Assembly (NCBI GenBank): GCA_030740295.1
Contig: JASLXP010000036.1
Coordinates: 1-22,887 of the forward strand
Direction of reading: 5' to 3'
Source: Planctomycetota bacterium
Lineage (GTDB): Bacteria; Planctomycetota; PUPC01; JACPCR01
DNA length: 22,887 bases
Shown: piece by piece, positions 15,223-22,887 of the stretch
How positions within the stretch are numbered: the first letter of the stretch is position 1
How the letters are laid out: the number at the start of each line of letters is the position of its first letter
The notes under the pieces: generated by a model
Database searches by the model: none
The model's input: the letters and a program-made list of their open reading frames with translations, nothing else
Told to the model about the DNA's origin: nothing
Translations under genes and position numbers: made by a program

Positions 15223-18200
15223 TCATCTCTTCCCAAGCTCAGAGCTAAGACTAAAAATATTCTCGCCAAGGGTCATGCGCAGACCGACGTCATCCTTCGA
15301 GAGTGAGTGATTTGGTGCTGACTCGCCCTCCTTCAGAGGGTATAGGACGTAGGTGAGGTGGGTGATGCCTATACTTTTTTTCTCGCAGAGGATCGTCGGC
15401 ACTGCCCGCCACGGATGGTTGGCCCAGCCCTGCACCTGCGGCTCGACCTGCCCTTTAACGATGCGAACGGATAAGCCCTCTGTCCGAAGCGGGATGAAGA
15501 GCAGGTTCGCGTCGTTTTCGTTCTGAGTGATCACGGAGAGTTCCTTTTCATCCAGCTTCGCTTCGGTGGCGTCCAGGTGAAAGAGGGAGGTGTAATGATG
15601 CTCTTTTTCATCTGATGGAGCCATCGTATCGCTGACAATCCAAAAGGGATTCACCTGTTCTTTACCGGGATTCTTTATGAATGAGATTCTTCGGGTGTGA
15701 GTCACACTTTGGTCGCGCTTCTTTCCGTAGCCTGATCGATAGACTCCCTTGACGAAATCGTATGCCTCCTGCGCTTTCCAGACCGTGTCGTTTTCCGGCG
15801 GCCTGGGTTTGTCCCAGGGCTTGGGCCAGAGGTATTCGTCCCTCCGCCGGCCGCGTCGCTGCTGGCCCTGGCCGTCGACCATGACCGTGTTGTGGCCATG
15901 AGTTCCGAGGACGTAACGGCGCCACTTGGAGCGGTCGTAAGAGTAATTGCCGGGATCGAGAATCAGACTTTTTCCGAAGGCGTAGAGAACGAAATGCAGC
16001 TTGTCTTCATGCTGATGGCCGAAACCAAAAGGGCCGGAATCGAAGAGCAGATAAGGCGACACCGGCGACCATGATTTTCGCATCACGTAATGCCCGGAGT
16101 AGGGAAATTCGGTTGAGAGTTTCTCGGGTCGCTCGCCTTGCGCGCCTGCGGTTGCTCCGAAGAGAAAATCCTTGCGGTGCGGAAAGAGCTCCCACCCTTT
16201 CAAAAGCCGTTTCCTGATATTGGAGGGCCCGGAATCGTTGAGGCCCGGGAGAACGCCGTTGGGCATCGAGGCGTAGAGGAGATAGCTGTACATCTTTTTG
16301 ATCAGGCTCTTGTAATCCTTCGGCAGCTCATCCTGCAGATCGTTCATGTCAGCGTATTGAAGCACTTTCGAAAAACTGCTTAGCACCCAGTTGTTGTAGC
16401 CGCCGGCCAATTCGATCTGCATGCCGTCGGGATACACTTCATCGGTCAGTTGTTTGTGGAGCGTGTCGATAGCGATCTCGCGCCACTCTTTTGCGTTCTT
16501 GAATTCAGGGAAAAGCATCCCCGCCGTCAGCAGTCCCATGCGCTCTTCGGTGAGCCAGTTGCCTCGGGACGGCCATCGGCGGAGATGCTCGGCCTGTTCG
16601 TAAACGGACTTCAAAACAAGGGTGAGCACTTCAGGGGTGAAATGTTCGGAATCCAGGCAGCGGAATACCGAATTGGGCCACGTGCCCTCCAGACGAATGC
16701 CCGTGGTGAGTGTCTGCCAGGCCAGGTTGCCGTCCGGCGGCCCATTGCCCGACTGATATTCAGGCGGAGGGTTATTCAGAATCCAATCGACCAACTGTTC
16801 CGAAAGGGCTTTGGCATATTTGCCGTTCCCCGTGTTCCAGTAAGCATCGGCCAAGGTGACGAAATGAAAATGCCGATTGATCTTTTCGTTCCAGAGATGG
16901 GTCCGTGCCTCGCCCTGCGTCGGGTTGGCCGACCAGTCGATCTGCTTGTCGAACTTCACTCCCCAGTATTGGCTGCCATACTTCCATTTGAATTCTTTGT
17001 TCACGTAGGCGTCTGCGGAGCTGCTTCCCTTCCGGGTCAGATCTGAATCAAGGACCAGGATGACTTTGCTTTCGGTCGGCTCCTCGAGGTAAGCCCAGAA
17101 CTCCAGGCGGTCGTAATCGGTCCAATCGTGAGGGAGCGTCTCGCACTTGATCCCGGTGACCGCGGCCATGCTTTTCCAGCAACCTGCTGCTTTGCCGTTT
17201 TTTGCATGACTTGTTGTGGATTCGAGCCCTCGCCAGTTTGAGCCGGTCTCGAAATCGTCGAGGGTGAGACTCTTCTCTTTTCCAACAAGTTTGAAGTCGT
17301 CGAAGTAGAGCGCGGCATTGGCATTCGGCGTCAGCCCCCATCCGGACGCGTTGATGGCCGCATACCGAATCCAATGCCATCCCACAGGCTTCTTTTGCTT
17401 CCAGCCCTTTCCCTCGACGAAGGCCTTGGGATTGAAATCAGATTTTGAAAAACTGAAATGCTTCCAGCCCCGCCAGTCGAGGTTGATGTAGGTCGAGTAA
17501 TAATCCCACTGGTCGGGGTCATCCCCTCCGGCAGGCGTCTTGAGATTGCGATGCGGGCGGTCGCGCCAGTCGAAAAACCAATTCGGCTTTTCCCGGCTAC
17601 GCAGGTGAATGGCAAGCGCACTCTTCGCCAGGGCCCAGTCTTCTGTTTCCACCGCGGCCCGAACATCCTTCAGAGCGGGACTATCAAGATTCAGTGCGTG
17701 AAAGAATTCTTTGTCCTGAATGAGAGGGCCCTTTGCACCCTTCTTGTAGGGACGATTGACCCGCTTGAAGCCATCAAGGATGACCACCGTTTTCGGGTTT
17801 GGCGTATTCCCCCATCCCGTGGCCCTGAAACGGACGCTATCGATTTTGTTCCACCCGACCGGCTCGCGGCTCTTGCTGAGTTTCCCGTAAGGCAGCAAAA
17901 AGCGTCTCCAGCCTTTCCAGTTCAGTTTGATGCCGAGATGGTAATAGTCGATGCCCTCGGTTTTCTCGTTCTCCGATGAAATGATCAGCATGAAGCGGGA
18001 AACCGATCCGTCCGAATGCAGCCAGAACTCGATGCCGTTCGATTTAGTCCAGTCCTCCGTTCCCCTCATGTTGAGGCTGAGCGAGGTCGAGCTTCCGTGA
18101 GACCATCGCACCGCAATGTTTCCGTCTTTCACATTTTCCTGCTCCATCGTGCCACCGGACCATTGGCCGAATTCCTCCAGCGCCTCTCCCTCATATTCCA

Positions 18201-18741
18201 GCAGCTCAACGTCATCGACATAACAGGTGATCTTATAATTGGTAAAAGTGTGCAGCCAGATGCCGACCGTTTTCGCCTCGTCCGGCGGCGAGGCCGAGAC
18301 AAAGGTCTGGGCCCATTCCCCAGCCTTCGATGGCGCCCGCTGAATACTTTTTTCCCGCGCCTTCAGCAGTTCTTTTGATTCTTTGCCCTCAGCATTTCGA
18401 AAGGCGAAGTAAACACCAAGTCCTCTCGATCCCTTGTCCGACAGGCACCACAGACGAATGGCATAATTCGAGCCTGGCTTGACGGGAAAGAATTTTGAAT
18501 AGGCCGATGAACCTTCGGTATCACTGGCATCTTCAATTTTTAGAGAATTCTTGCCGGTTCGAGCTTTGTCTTGTGCCAGGGAAGTGAATGTCTTATCGGC
18601 AATCCTCCAACTTGCAGGCTCGGAGGCATCGGCCTTCTCGAAGCTGCTGTTATCGAGAAGATTTTTGAACGGAGACTCCTCTTCCGCGTGCAGAGGAATC
18701 AGGGCGAGACAAGCGACGGCATTGATGAGAAGTTTGCGCAT
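15223..18741 (-). CDS. multidomain heparinase II/III-type polysaccharide lyase
   Basis: This secreted protein has 1172 residues. The start at 18741 is chosen over a frame 27 codons longer because GAGG lies 8 bases upstream and a signal peptide (LINAVACLALIPLHA) follows at once. Residues about 25-182 form a CBM4/9-like jelly-roll, and 195-328 a second CBM11/CIA30-like jelly-roll. The lyase N-terminal segment starts near 350 and is interrupted at about 405-575 by another jelly-roll-like insertion. The alpha/alpha region continues from about 590 (WGVKFDKQIDWSANP, GNWLTEERMGLL, and GGYNNW with the likely catalytic Tyr782). The C-terminal beta-sandwich carries GFGHQHEDKLHF (H909, H911) and LILDPGNYSYDRS. 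Heparinase II/III-fold enzymes cleave uronic-acid polysaccharides by beta-elimination; the exact substrate is unknown. It converges on the sulfatase. Confidence 0.88.
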   Translation of the reverse strand: MRKLLINAVACLALIPLHAEEESPFKNLLDNSSFEKADASEPASWRIADKTFTSLAQDKARTGKNSLKIEDASDTEGSSAYSKFFPVKPGSNYAIRLWCLSDKGSRGLGVYFAFRNAEGKESKELLKAREKSIQRAPSKAGEWAQTFVSASPPDEAKTVGIWLHTFTNYKITCYVDDVELLEYEGEALEEFGQWSGGTMEQENVKDGNIAVRWSHGSSTSLSLNMRGTEDWTKSNGIEFWLHSDGSVSRFMLIISSENEKTEGIDYYHLGIKLNWKGWRRFLLPYGKLSKSREPVGWNKIDSVRFRATGWGNTPNPKTVVILDGFKRVNRPYKKGAKGPLIQDKEFFHALNLDSPALKDVRAAVETEDWALAKSALAIHLRSREKPNWFFDWRDRPHRNLKTPAGGDDPDQWDYYSTYINLDWRGWKHFSFSKSDFNPKAFVEGKGWKQKKPVGWHWIRYAAINASGWGLTPNANAALYFDDFKLVGKEKSLTLDDFETGSNWRGLESTTSHAKNGKAAGCWKSMAAVTGIKCETLPHDWTDYDRLEFWAYLEEPTESKVILVLDSDLTRKGSSSADAYVNKEFKWKYGSQYWGVKFDKQIDWSANPTQGEARTHLWNEKINRHFHFVTLADAYWNTGNGKYAKALSEQLVDWILNNPPPEYQSGNGPPDGNLAWQTLTTGIRLEGTWPNSVFRCLDSEHFTPEVLTLVLKSVYEQAEHLRRWPSRGNWLTEERMGLLTAGMLFPEFKNAKEWREIAIDTLHKQLTDEVYPDGMQIELAGGYNNWVLSSFSKVLQYADMNDLQDELPKDYKSLIKKMYSYLLYASMPNGVLPGLNDSGPSNIRKRLLKGWELFPHRKDFLFGATAGAQGERPEKLSTEFPYSGHYVMRKSWSPVSPYLLFDSGPFGFGHQHEDKLHFVLYAFGKSLILDPGNYSYDRSKWRRYVLGTHGHNTVMVDGQGQQRRGRRRDEYLWPKPWDKPRPPENDTVWKAQEAYDFVKGVYRSGYGKKRDQSVTHTRRISFIKNPGKEQVNPFWIVSDTMAPSDEKEHHYTSLFHLDATEAKLDEKELSVITQNENDANLLFIPLRTEGLSVRIVKGQVEPQVQGWANHPWRAVPTILCEKKSIGITHLTYVLYPLKEGESAPNHSLSKDDVGLRMTLGENIFSLSSELGKR

Positions 18742-18877
18742 GGTAGAGACCTCATTAGCCCATAAGAACCGGAACCGGATCGGAACGAAGTGCCGATCCT
18801 GGTGAAAGCTGCGAGCATACAAATCGAAGCCGGGATAGTCGCTTTCTTCCAGAGATTTCAGGGGCCACGTGGCGACG

Positions 18878-18919
18878 GGCTGTCAGCCTGTCTGCCGGAC
18901 GTTGTCAGGGGCTAAGCCC
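18878..18919. promoter_or_regulatory. two small palindromes in the leader of the heparinase-like gene
   Basis: GGCTGTCAGCC (18878-18888) and GGGCTAAGCCC (18909-18919) are both perfect 11-bp palindromes around a central base, 20 bases apart. They lie in the 202-base gap between the two lyase-like genes, 25 to 66 bases after the upstream stop. They may be protein-binding sites or part of a terminator, but no clear T-run follows. Confidence 0.3.
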
Positions 18920-18943
18920 AGAACAAGCGGACCAGTCTAGCTA

Positions 18944-21900
18944 TCACTTCTTCACTTCGTAGATCTTCTGCACTACGGGCTTTCTCGATTTGCGAGAGAA
19001 GTCCTCGCCGCCCAGGCGCAGTTCGCTGCCTCCCACCATCACTGCCGCGCTGAGATTGCCTTTGTAGTTCTTGCTGACCAAGGCGAAAGACGAGTCGCCC
19101 GCGAAGCCCTCCGACTCTATGGCGCCGTCCTTCTCCTGCAGCAGGACAAAGTGTTCTGACCACAGATGGTTTCTGGGATCGTTTTCGGTTTTCACGCGCA
19201 CCAGCGTGGACTGGTCGTTGTCGATCAGGAATTCGGACCATTCTGCGAAGGGCTTCACATCGAATGCCGGAACGTGCGGGTGCAGGAGGCTCGTGAAGGT
19301 GCGCGTCTCGCCGTGTTTGATGATACCGGTCCAACTCTGACGCAACTGGATCGGGCTCATGCGGTATGGATTATCGTTGAAGCGGTCGACCACGGAATAC
19401 TTCACGTCTTCACGCGGTGCGAACTTGATGAGCAGGTCCCAGGCTGGATTGCGATAGGCATGGACCCCGCGGCCGAGCCCGAGCCCGGTGTGATAGAGAT
19501 ATTCGTAGTACCCGTTGAACCAGTTCTCTCCGCACTGCGGGCCAAGGTCGCGGGTCTGCCAGCACGGGCCGATCCTTGCCCGCATGGTTGCGTGAAAAGT
19601 GATGCGATCTTTGACAAGCATGAACGCATCTTTCACGAACACAATGTCGCGCACATAGGTGACGGGCAGTTGCTGGAATCGCTGCACCCGAATGCGCACG
19701 CGTGTGACTGCCGGGTCCTCCACGAAGATTGGCACCTCTGTTCGCGCTGGCCGCGGATCCGCGGCCAGGCCGTCCAGGTCTTCTATCCAGAGAATATTAT
19801 TGAAGTCCGGTGAACGTTCGTAGTAGCCCTGTCCGGCGAGGAGGGCCGCGTCGTGATGCATGAGCACAAAGATGTTCCCGGGCAGGCGCCCGCAATGGCC
19901 GCCGAGATCGATGAGCTCGACCAGTGCCCATGTCCGCTGCGCTCTCGTCCCGCTGGTGAGAATGAGTTTGTCCGGCACCTTTTCGTCGACGAGTTTCGTC
20001 CCGGAGAGTCCGGGGCGGGCGGCCAATTCCTTTTCGGTGACTGGTGCGGTCCGGTATCTGAAGATGACCTCGCTTTTCGACTCAGTGCGTTTCGGGCTGA
20101 CAGATTCGTCTGCGTACATCCAGGCAAGGCAAACGCTGAGTGCCACGCGATCCTTTGGGCCGTGATACTGATCGTGGCGCGGCCAGAAATGGTTGTAGAG
20201 ATATTCCATATTCCGATGCGCCTGCCACCGAAAACGGCCATCGCCGGTGAGACGGCCCATGAGCTCGTAGTTGGCCACCGACGTACCAGAGCCCGTTCCC
20301 CAGCCGCTGGTATCGCCAAAATTCGGGACAGCACCCGCGGGCGAACTGTATCGGCGCCAGTTCTGGAGCGCGTCCAGCCAGCCCTTGTTTGTGGTGAACT
20401 CAGACCAGTCATCGACGGCCATCGACCAGTACATCGGATACCTAAAGCCGACCCAGATGTAGCCCGACGAGTTATCGTTCGCCGCGCCGAATTTCCGGAT
20501 GATCGGCTCGTGGAAGGCCAGATATTCGTCCACCTTCGGTCCGATGGGCTTGCCCAGTTTCTTTGCGAAGTGCCTGGCAATTTTCAACTGATAGTACCGG
20601 TGCCAGCAGCGATTGTGATATCCCCATTCGGAGAACATCCACTCCTTCGGATGCTCACTCGCAGCCCGCGCCCAGACCTCCTGAAAATCATCTTCCGCGC
20701 CAGGCGGCGCCAACTTGCGTTCCTTGTCATGCAGCCAGACGTGATACCGCATCGGAACCAGACCGAACAACATATGAATGGCCAACTTTTCCTTTTGAAG
20801 TTTGAGCGCCAGCTCCACGCCGCGGCGAATCAGATCTGTATAGCGACTCTCACCCGTCAGTTTGTAGAGCGTAAGTGCCATCAGGACGTGTTGGCCGATG
20901 TGCCTGGAACGCCCCTTGATGTAGGCATCCATCGTTTTATCCACGTAATCCTTCACGTGCGTGCGGATGTATTTTTCATAGCCGGAGCGGTTGTTCACGA
21001 AGCCCGTACGGAGCACCCCCCGACGCCAGTCCTCCCAGGCATTATGGGCCACGCGGTCTGGACGGAAGTGATGTATCTCGCCGGGGGGATTCGTGATCAG
21101 TGGCGCGGGCGGTCTGCCCTGGAGGATCTCGATCTGCTCGGAACAAAGGTCGACAACTTTGCCGCCTACCTCAGCGAAAAGCGTGGCTGTGTACGAGCCG
21201 GGCTTGCCTGGCATTTTTTCCACGACGATGACATCGGTCGCGCTTTTGCCTTTGGGGATGCTGGCATTGATCTCGATATTCAATCGTTGGTCGTCGGGGC
21301 CGGTAAGAGCAAGCTTTGTCAGTTGGATCGCCGCTCTCGTCGCGTCCACTCTGTAACTGGCGGACCATTTCTTCCCAGCCTCAACCGCACGTGACGCAAC
21401 GGACAACATGGCTGTCGCGCCCGACGCATCTCCCAACCGGAACACTCGCATCGCACTCGGCTCACCGCCGTCGAAATTCCACCCGAGCTGGTTGAGCTGT
21501 TCGCCATCGTCAATGTCGCCGAGCAGGAAACTGCAGAAGAGGAGTTCCCCTGCCTGTGGTTTGAACTCGAGCGATTTCCACGGAACTGCAGCCTCAATCG
21601 CGTAACCAACCTTGGTCTCGCGTGAGACCCAGTCCGATCCTTTGGTCAACTTCCAATACGAATCCACTTTGTCGAGCTGCTTGCGCGAATTGTCGAGCAG
21701 GTGACCGCGCCCTTTCGGATGCACCACATAGCGGGACGCGAGGAACGGTGTCTTCGAGTATGGGCTGTTAGTTTTGAGCGGCTGTCGAAAACTGTGCACG
21801 CGAAACATCACGCTGTCGCAGGCCCAGCCCGGCGGCCCGGCGTTGTGGTCCGTGTCCGGCTTGATGCCGCGGAGATCGTCGTCTCTGACCTGGCCAGCGA

Positions 21901-22237
21901 TATAGAGGAATTCATCGTTCCATGACAGTGCGACCCAGGCGCTGAGATCCTTCTCGCTCTTGAACAGGTTTGCCGGGTCGTTGTTGTGGAGCGAGATTGC
22001 TTTGTCTTTGCCGAATTGCGTCGGATCGATGCGATAGCCCCTTTGAGTGATCAGCCACTCACTCAGATCCCCATCTACTTTCGGGGTCGCCTTTGGGATG
22101 AGCAGTTCGTCTGGCGTCGGGATGATGTCGGCGGCGTGGAGGGGGAGTGTGCAGGTTAAAAGGAGGATGTTCATGGTGAGTTTGTGTGAAGGGCTGAGTC
22201 CGAGGCTCTTACCTGTTTTTACTGCAAGACTTCTCAT
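18944..22237 (-). CDS. secreted CBM9-like / lyase-like polysaccharide-degrading protein
   Basis: This protein has 1097 residues. The start at 22237 has GGAGG 8 bases upstream and forms an ATGA overlap with the preceding stop. The signal peptide has a long basic n-region, then MNILLLTCTLPLHA, and is cleaved near residue 36. Residues about 50-270 are a CBM9-like domain (PKVDGDLSEW, DEFLYIAGQVRDDDL, GYAIEAAVPWKSL). Residues about 395-710 form a helical toroid rich in Trp, Tyr and His (SEWGYHNRCWHRYYQL, WVGFRYPMYWSMAVDDW). A beta-rich C-terminal domain follows from about 720 (LGGHCGRLPGNIFVLMHHD, then DAFMLVKDRITF). The architecture matches polysaccharide lyases with an (alpha/alpha)n toroid plus antiparallel sandwich, but I do not recognise the family. 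Catalytic residues are not certain. Confidence 0.78.
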   Translation of the reverse strand: MRSLAVKTGKSLGLSPSHKLTMNILLLTCTLPLHAADIIPTPDELLIPKATPKVDGDLSEWLITQRGYRIDPTQFGKDKAISLHNNDPANLFKSEKDLSAWVALSWNDEFLYIAGQVRDDDLRGIKPDTDHNAGPPGWACDSVMFRVHSFRQPLKTNSPYSKTPFLASRYVVHPKGRGHLLDNSRKQLDKVDSYWKLTKGSDWVSRETKVGYAIEAAVPWKSLEFKPQAGELLFCSFLLGDIDDGEQLNQLGWNFDGGEPSAMRVFRLGDASGATAMLSVASRAVEAGKKWSASYRVDATRAAIQLTKLALTGPDDQRLNIEINASIPKGKSATDVIVVEKMPGKPGSYTATLFAEVGGKVVDLCSEQIEILQGRPPAPLITNPPGEIHHFRPDRVAHNAWEDWRRGVLRTGFVNNRSGYEKYIRTHVKDYVDKTMDAYIKGRSRHIGQHVLMALTLYKLTGESRYTDLIRRGVELALKLQKEKLAIHMLFGLVPMRYHVWLHDKERKLAPPGAEDDFQEVWARAASEHPKEWMFSEWGYHNRCWHRYYQLKIARHFAKKLGKPIGPKVDEYLAFHEPIIRKFGAANDNSSGYIWVGFRYPMYWSMAVDDWSEFTTNKGWLDALQNWRRYSSPAGAVPNFGDTSGWGTGSGTSVANYELMGRLTGDGRFRWQAHRNMEYLYNHFWPRHDQYHGPKDRVALSVCLAWMYADESVSPKRTESKSEVIFRYRTAPVTEKELAARPGLSGTKLVDEKVPDKLILTSGTRAQRTWALVELIDLGGHCGRLPGNIFVLMHHDAALLAGQGYYERSPDFNNILWIEDLDGLAADPRPARTEVPIFVEDPAVTRVRIRVQRFQQLPVTYVRDIVFVKDAFMLVKDRITFHATMRARIGPCWQTRDLGPQCGENWFNGYYEYLYHTGLGLGRGVHAYRNPAWDLLIKFAPREDVKYSVVDRFNDNPYRMSPIQLRQSWTGIIKHGETRTFTSLLHPHVPAFDVKPFAEWSEFLIDNDQSTLVRVKTENDPRNHLWSEHFVLLQEKDGAIESEGFAGDSSFALVSKNYKGNLSAAVMVGGSELRLGGEDFSRKSRKPVVQKIYEVKK

Positions 22238-22887
22238 TCGCCGGTCCTCCAGGCATCCAGCAAAAGCACTCCCTTACCTGATGTGCAACGGAGAACCAGT
22301 TTTGCATTCAGTGGGCCTGCCACCGTTTGACGCAGGGCGAGACGCCACTCTGCAGGAACGTTTGACTTGGCATTAACCAAGTCGATGGCATCCGGCGAAT
22401 CTACTACCTGAGCCTTCCAGCTTCCAGACTGAATCAGTCCCCGCAGAGCGATCTTAGACGATGCTTTGGCTGCCGTGGGGCGATGAAGAGAAACAGCAAT
22501 GTCTCGTTGTTTCGGATGAGCGCACACAAACTCCAGCCCTCCCCAGCCATAGAAATCCTGCCGGCCGGATGGCATCTGGCGAATCTGATCGTTCTTTGTG
22601 ACCGTTGACTCAAACTCATGCCAGCCTCTTGGAGTCACAGGCGATGCCTCGATTCCCATTTGGTCGATAGCCAGCATGTAACCTCGACTCCTTGGCGATT
22701 TCGTGGTGCAGGTGAAACGAATGCGACCCATTTGTCCGGGGGACGGATTCTGTATGACAGGCATCATGAACCGGTAGGCCTGTCGATGCGGCCAATGGTC
22801 GTAGCAGGAGATAGAAGAAGCGCTCTGTGACTGGCCAAGCACGCGTGAGCTGAAGTCTGCATCGGATTGGGCGATTCGGTACGAATG
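22234..22887 (-). CDS. C-terminal part of an unrecognised protein, runs off the right edge
   Basis: The frame is open to the last base of the window, so the gene begins beyond it and only 217 C-terminal residues are seen. A GTG at 22842 is in frame but has no reason to be the start. The visible part looks beta-rich (GQMGRIRFTCTTKSPRSR, GWHEFESTVTKND, DIAVSLHRPTAA, NAKLVLRCTSGKGVLLLDAW) with many Trp, Gly and Ser residues, consistent with carbohydrate-binding or other beta-sandwich modules. I do not recognise a family. Its TGA overlaps the ATG of the lyase-like gene by four bases (ATGA), so the two are translationally coupled and belong to the same polysaccharide cluster. Confidence 0.7.
   Translation of the reverse strand, partial: HSYRIAQSDADFSSRVLGQSQSASSISCYDHWPHRQAYRFMMPVIQNPSPGQMGRIRFTCTTKSPRSRGYMLAIDQMGIEASPVTPRGWHEFESTVTKNDQIRQMPSGRQDFYGWGGLEFVCAHPKQRDIAVSLHRPTAAKASSKIALRGLIQSGSWKAQVVDSPDAIDLVNAKSNVPAEWRLALRQTVAGPLNAKLVLRCTSGKGVLLLDAWRTGE

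Noticed and set aside
19853..21394. 513-codon plus-strand frame
   Set aside because: It is antisense to the 1097-aa lyase-like gene, which has a signal peptide, a ribosome binding site and domain structure. Long antisense frames are common in GC-rich coding DNA.

Overview
The window looks like chromosomal DNA from a diderm, peptidoglycan-making bacterium that lives on complex polysaccharides. FtsK and undecaprenyl-diphosphatase indicate a normal envelope and division machinery. The second half holds a secreted sulfatase, an acetylesterase of the SASA type, a very large heparinase II/III-type protein and a second large lyase-like protein with a CBM9-like domain. No SusC/SusD pair is present. 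This mix, together with URO-D-like, PhyH-like, PHP and beta-helix proteins, is typical of the PVC group (Verrucomicrobia, Lentisphaerae, Planctomycetes) or of Hydrogenedentes-like lineages. The exact phylum is an inference and cannot be fixed from this window.

Layout. Positions 122-4925 are housekeeping genes on the minus strand: coaB (phosphopantothenate-cysteine ligase domain alone), then uppP and ftsK, which are tightly coupled. A GGATTC-type tandem repeat array lies directly upstream of uppP. Positions 5281-8520 hold three plus-strand metabolic genes: a PhyH-family protein, a URO-D/methyltransferase-fold protein and a PHP-family metallophosphoesterase. Positions 8823-12498 hold two adjacent paralogous pentapeptide-repeat proteins, a parallel beta-helix protein, a small GYF_2-domain protein and a small membrane protein, all on the plus strand.

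Positions 12517-22887 form a polysaccharide-degradation cluster. The SASA-type esterase (minus) and the sulfatase (plus) are divergent from a 250-bp intergenic region. The sulfatase converges on the minus-strand set of heparinase-like protein, CBM9/lyase-like protein and a partial gene that runs off the right edge. The last two overlap by four bases (ATGA). Together the enzymes suggest attack on a sulfated, possibly O-acetylated, uronic-acid-containing polysaccharide outside the cytoplasm. The substrate is inferred, not shown.

The less expected signals are these. (1) A degenerate GAATCCTGA repeat family sits just upstream of two unrelated genes (uppP and the second pentapeptide gene), in the same orientation relative to each gene. 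(2) The inserted carbohydrate-binding domain of the 1172-aa heparinase-like protein has its two halves in swapped order compared with the intact copy earlier in the same protein. (3) The pentapeptide-repeat genes are a tandem duplicate pair with an operator-like inverted repeat 14 bases before the first start codon. I found no CRISPR array, tRNA, rRNA or transposase.
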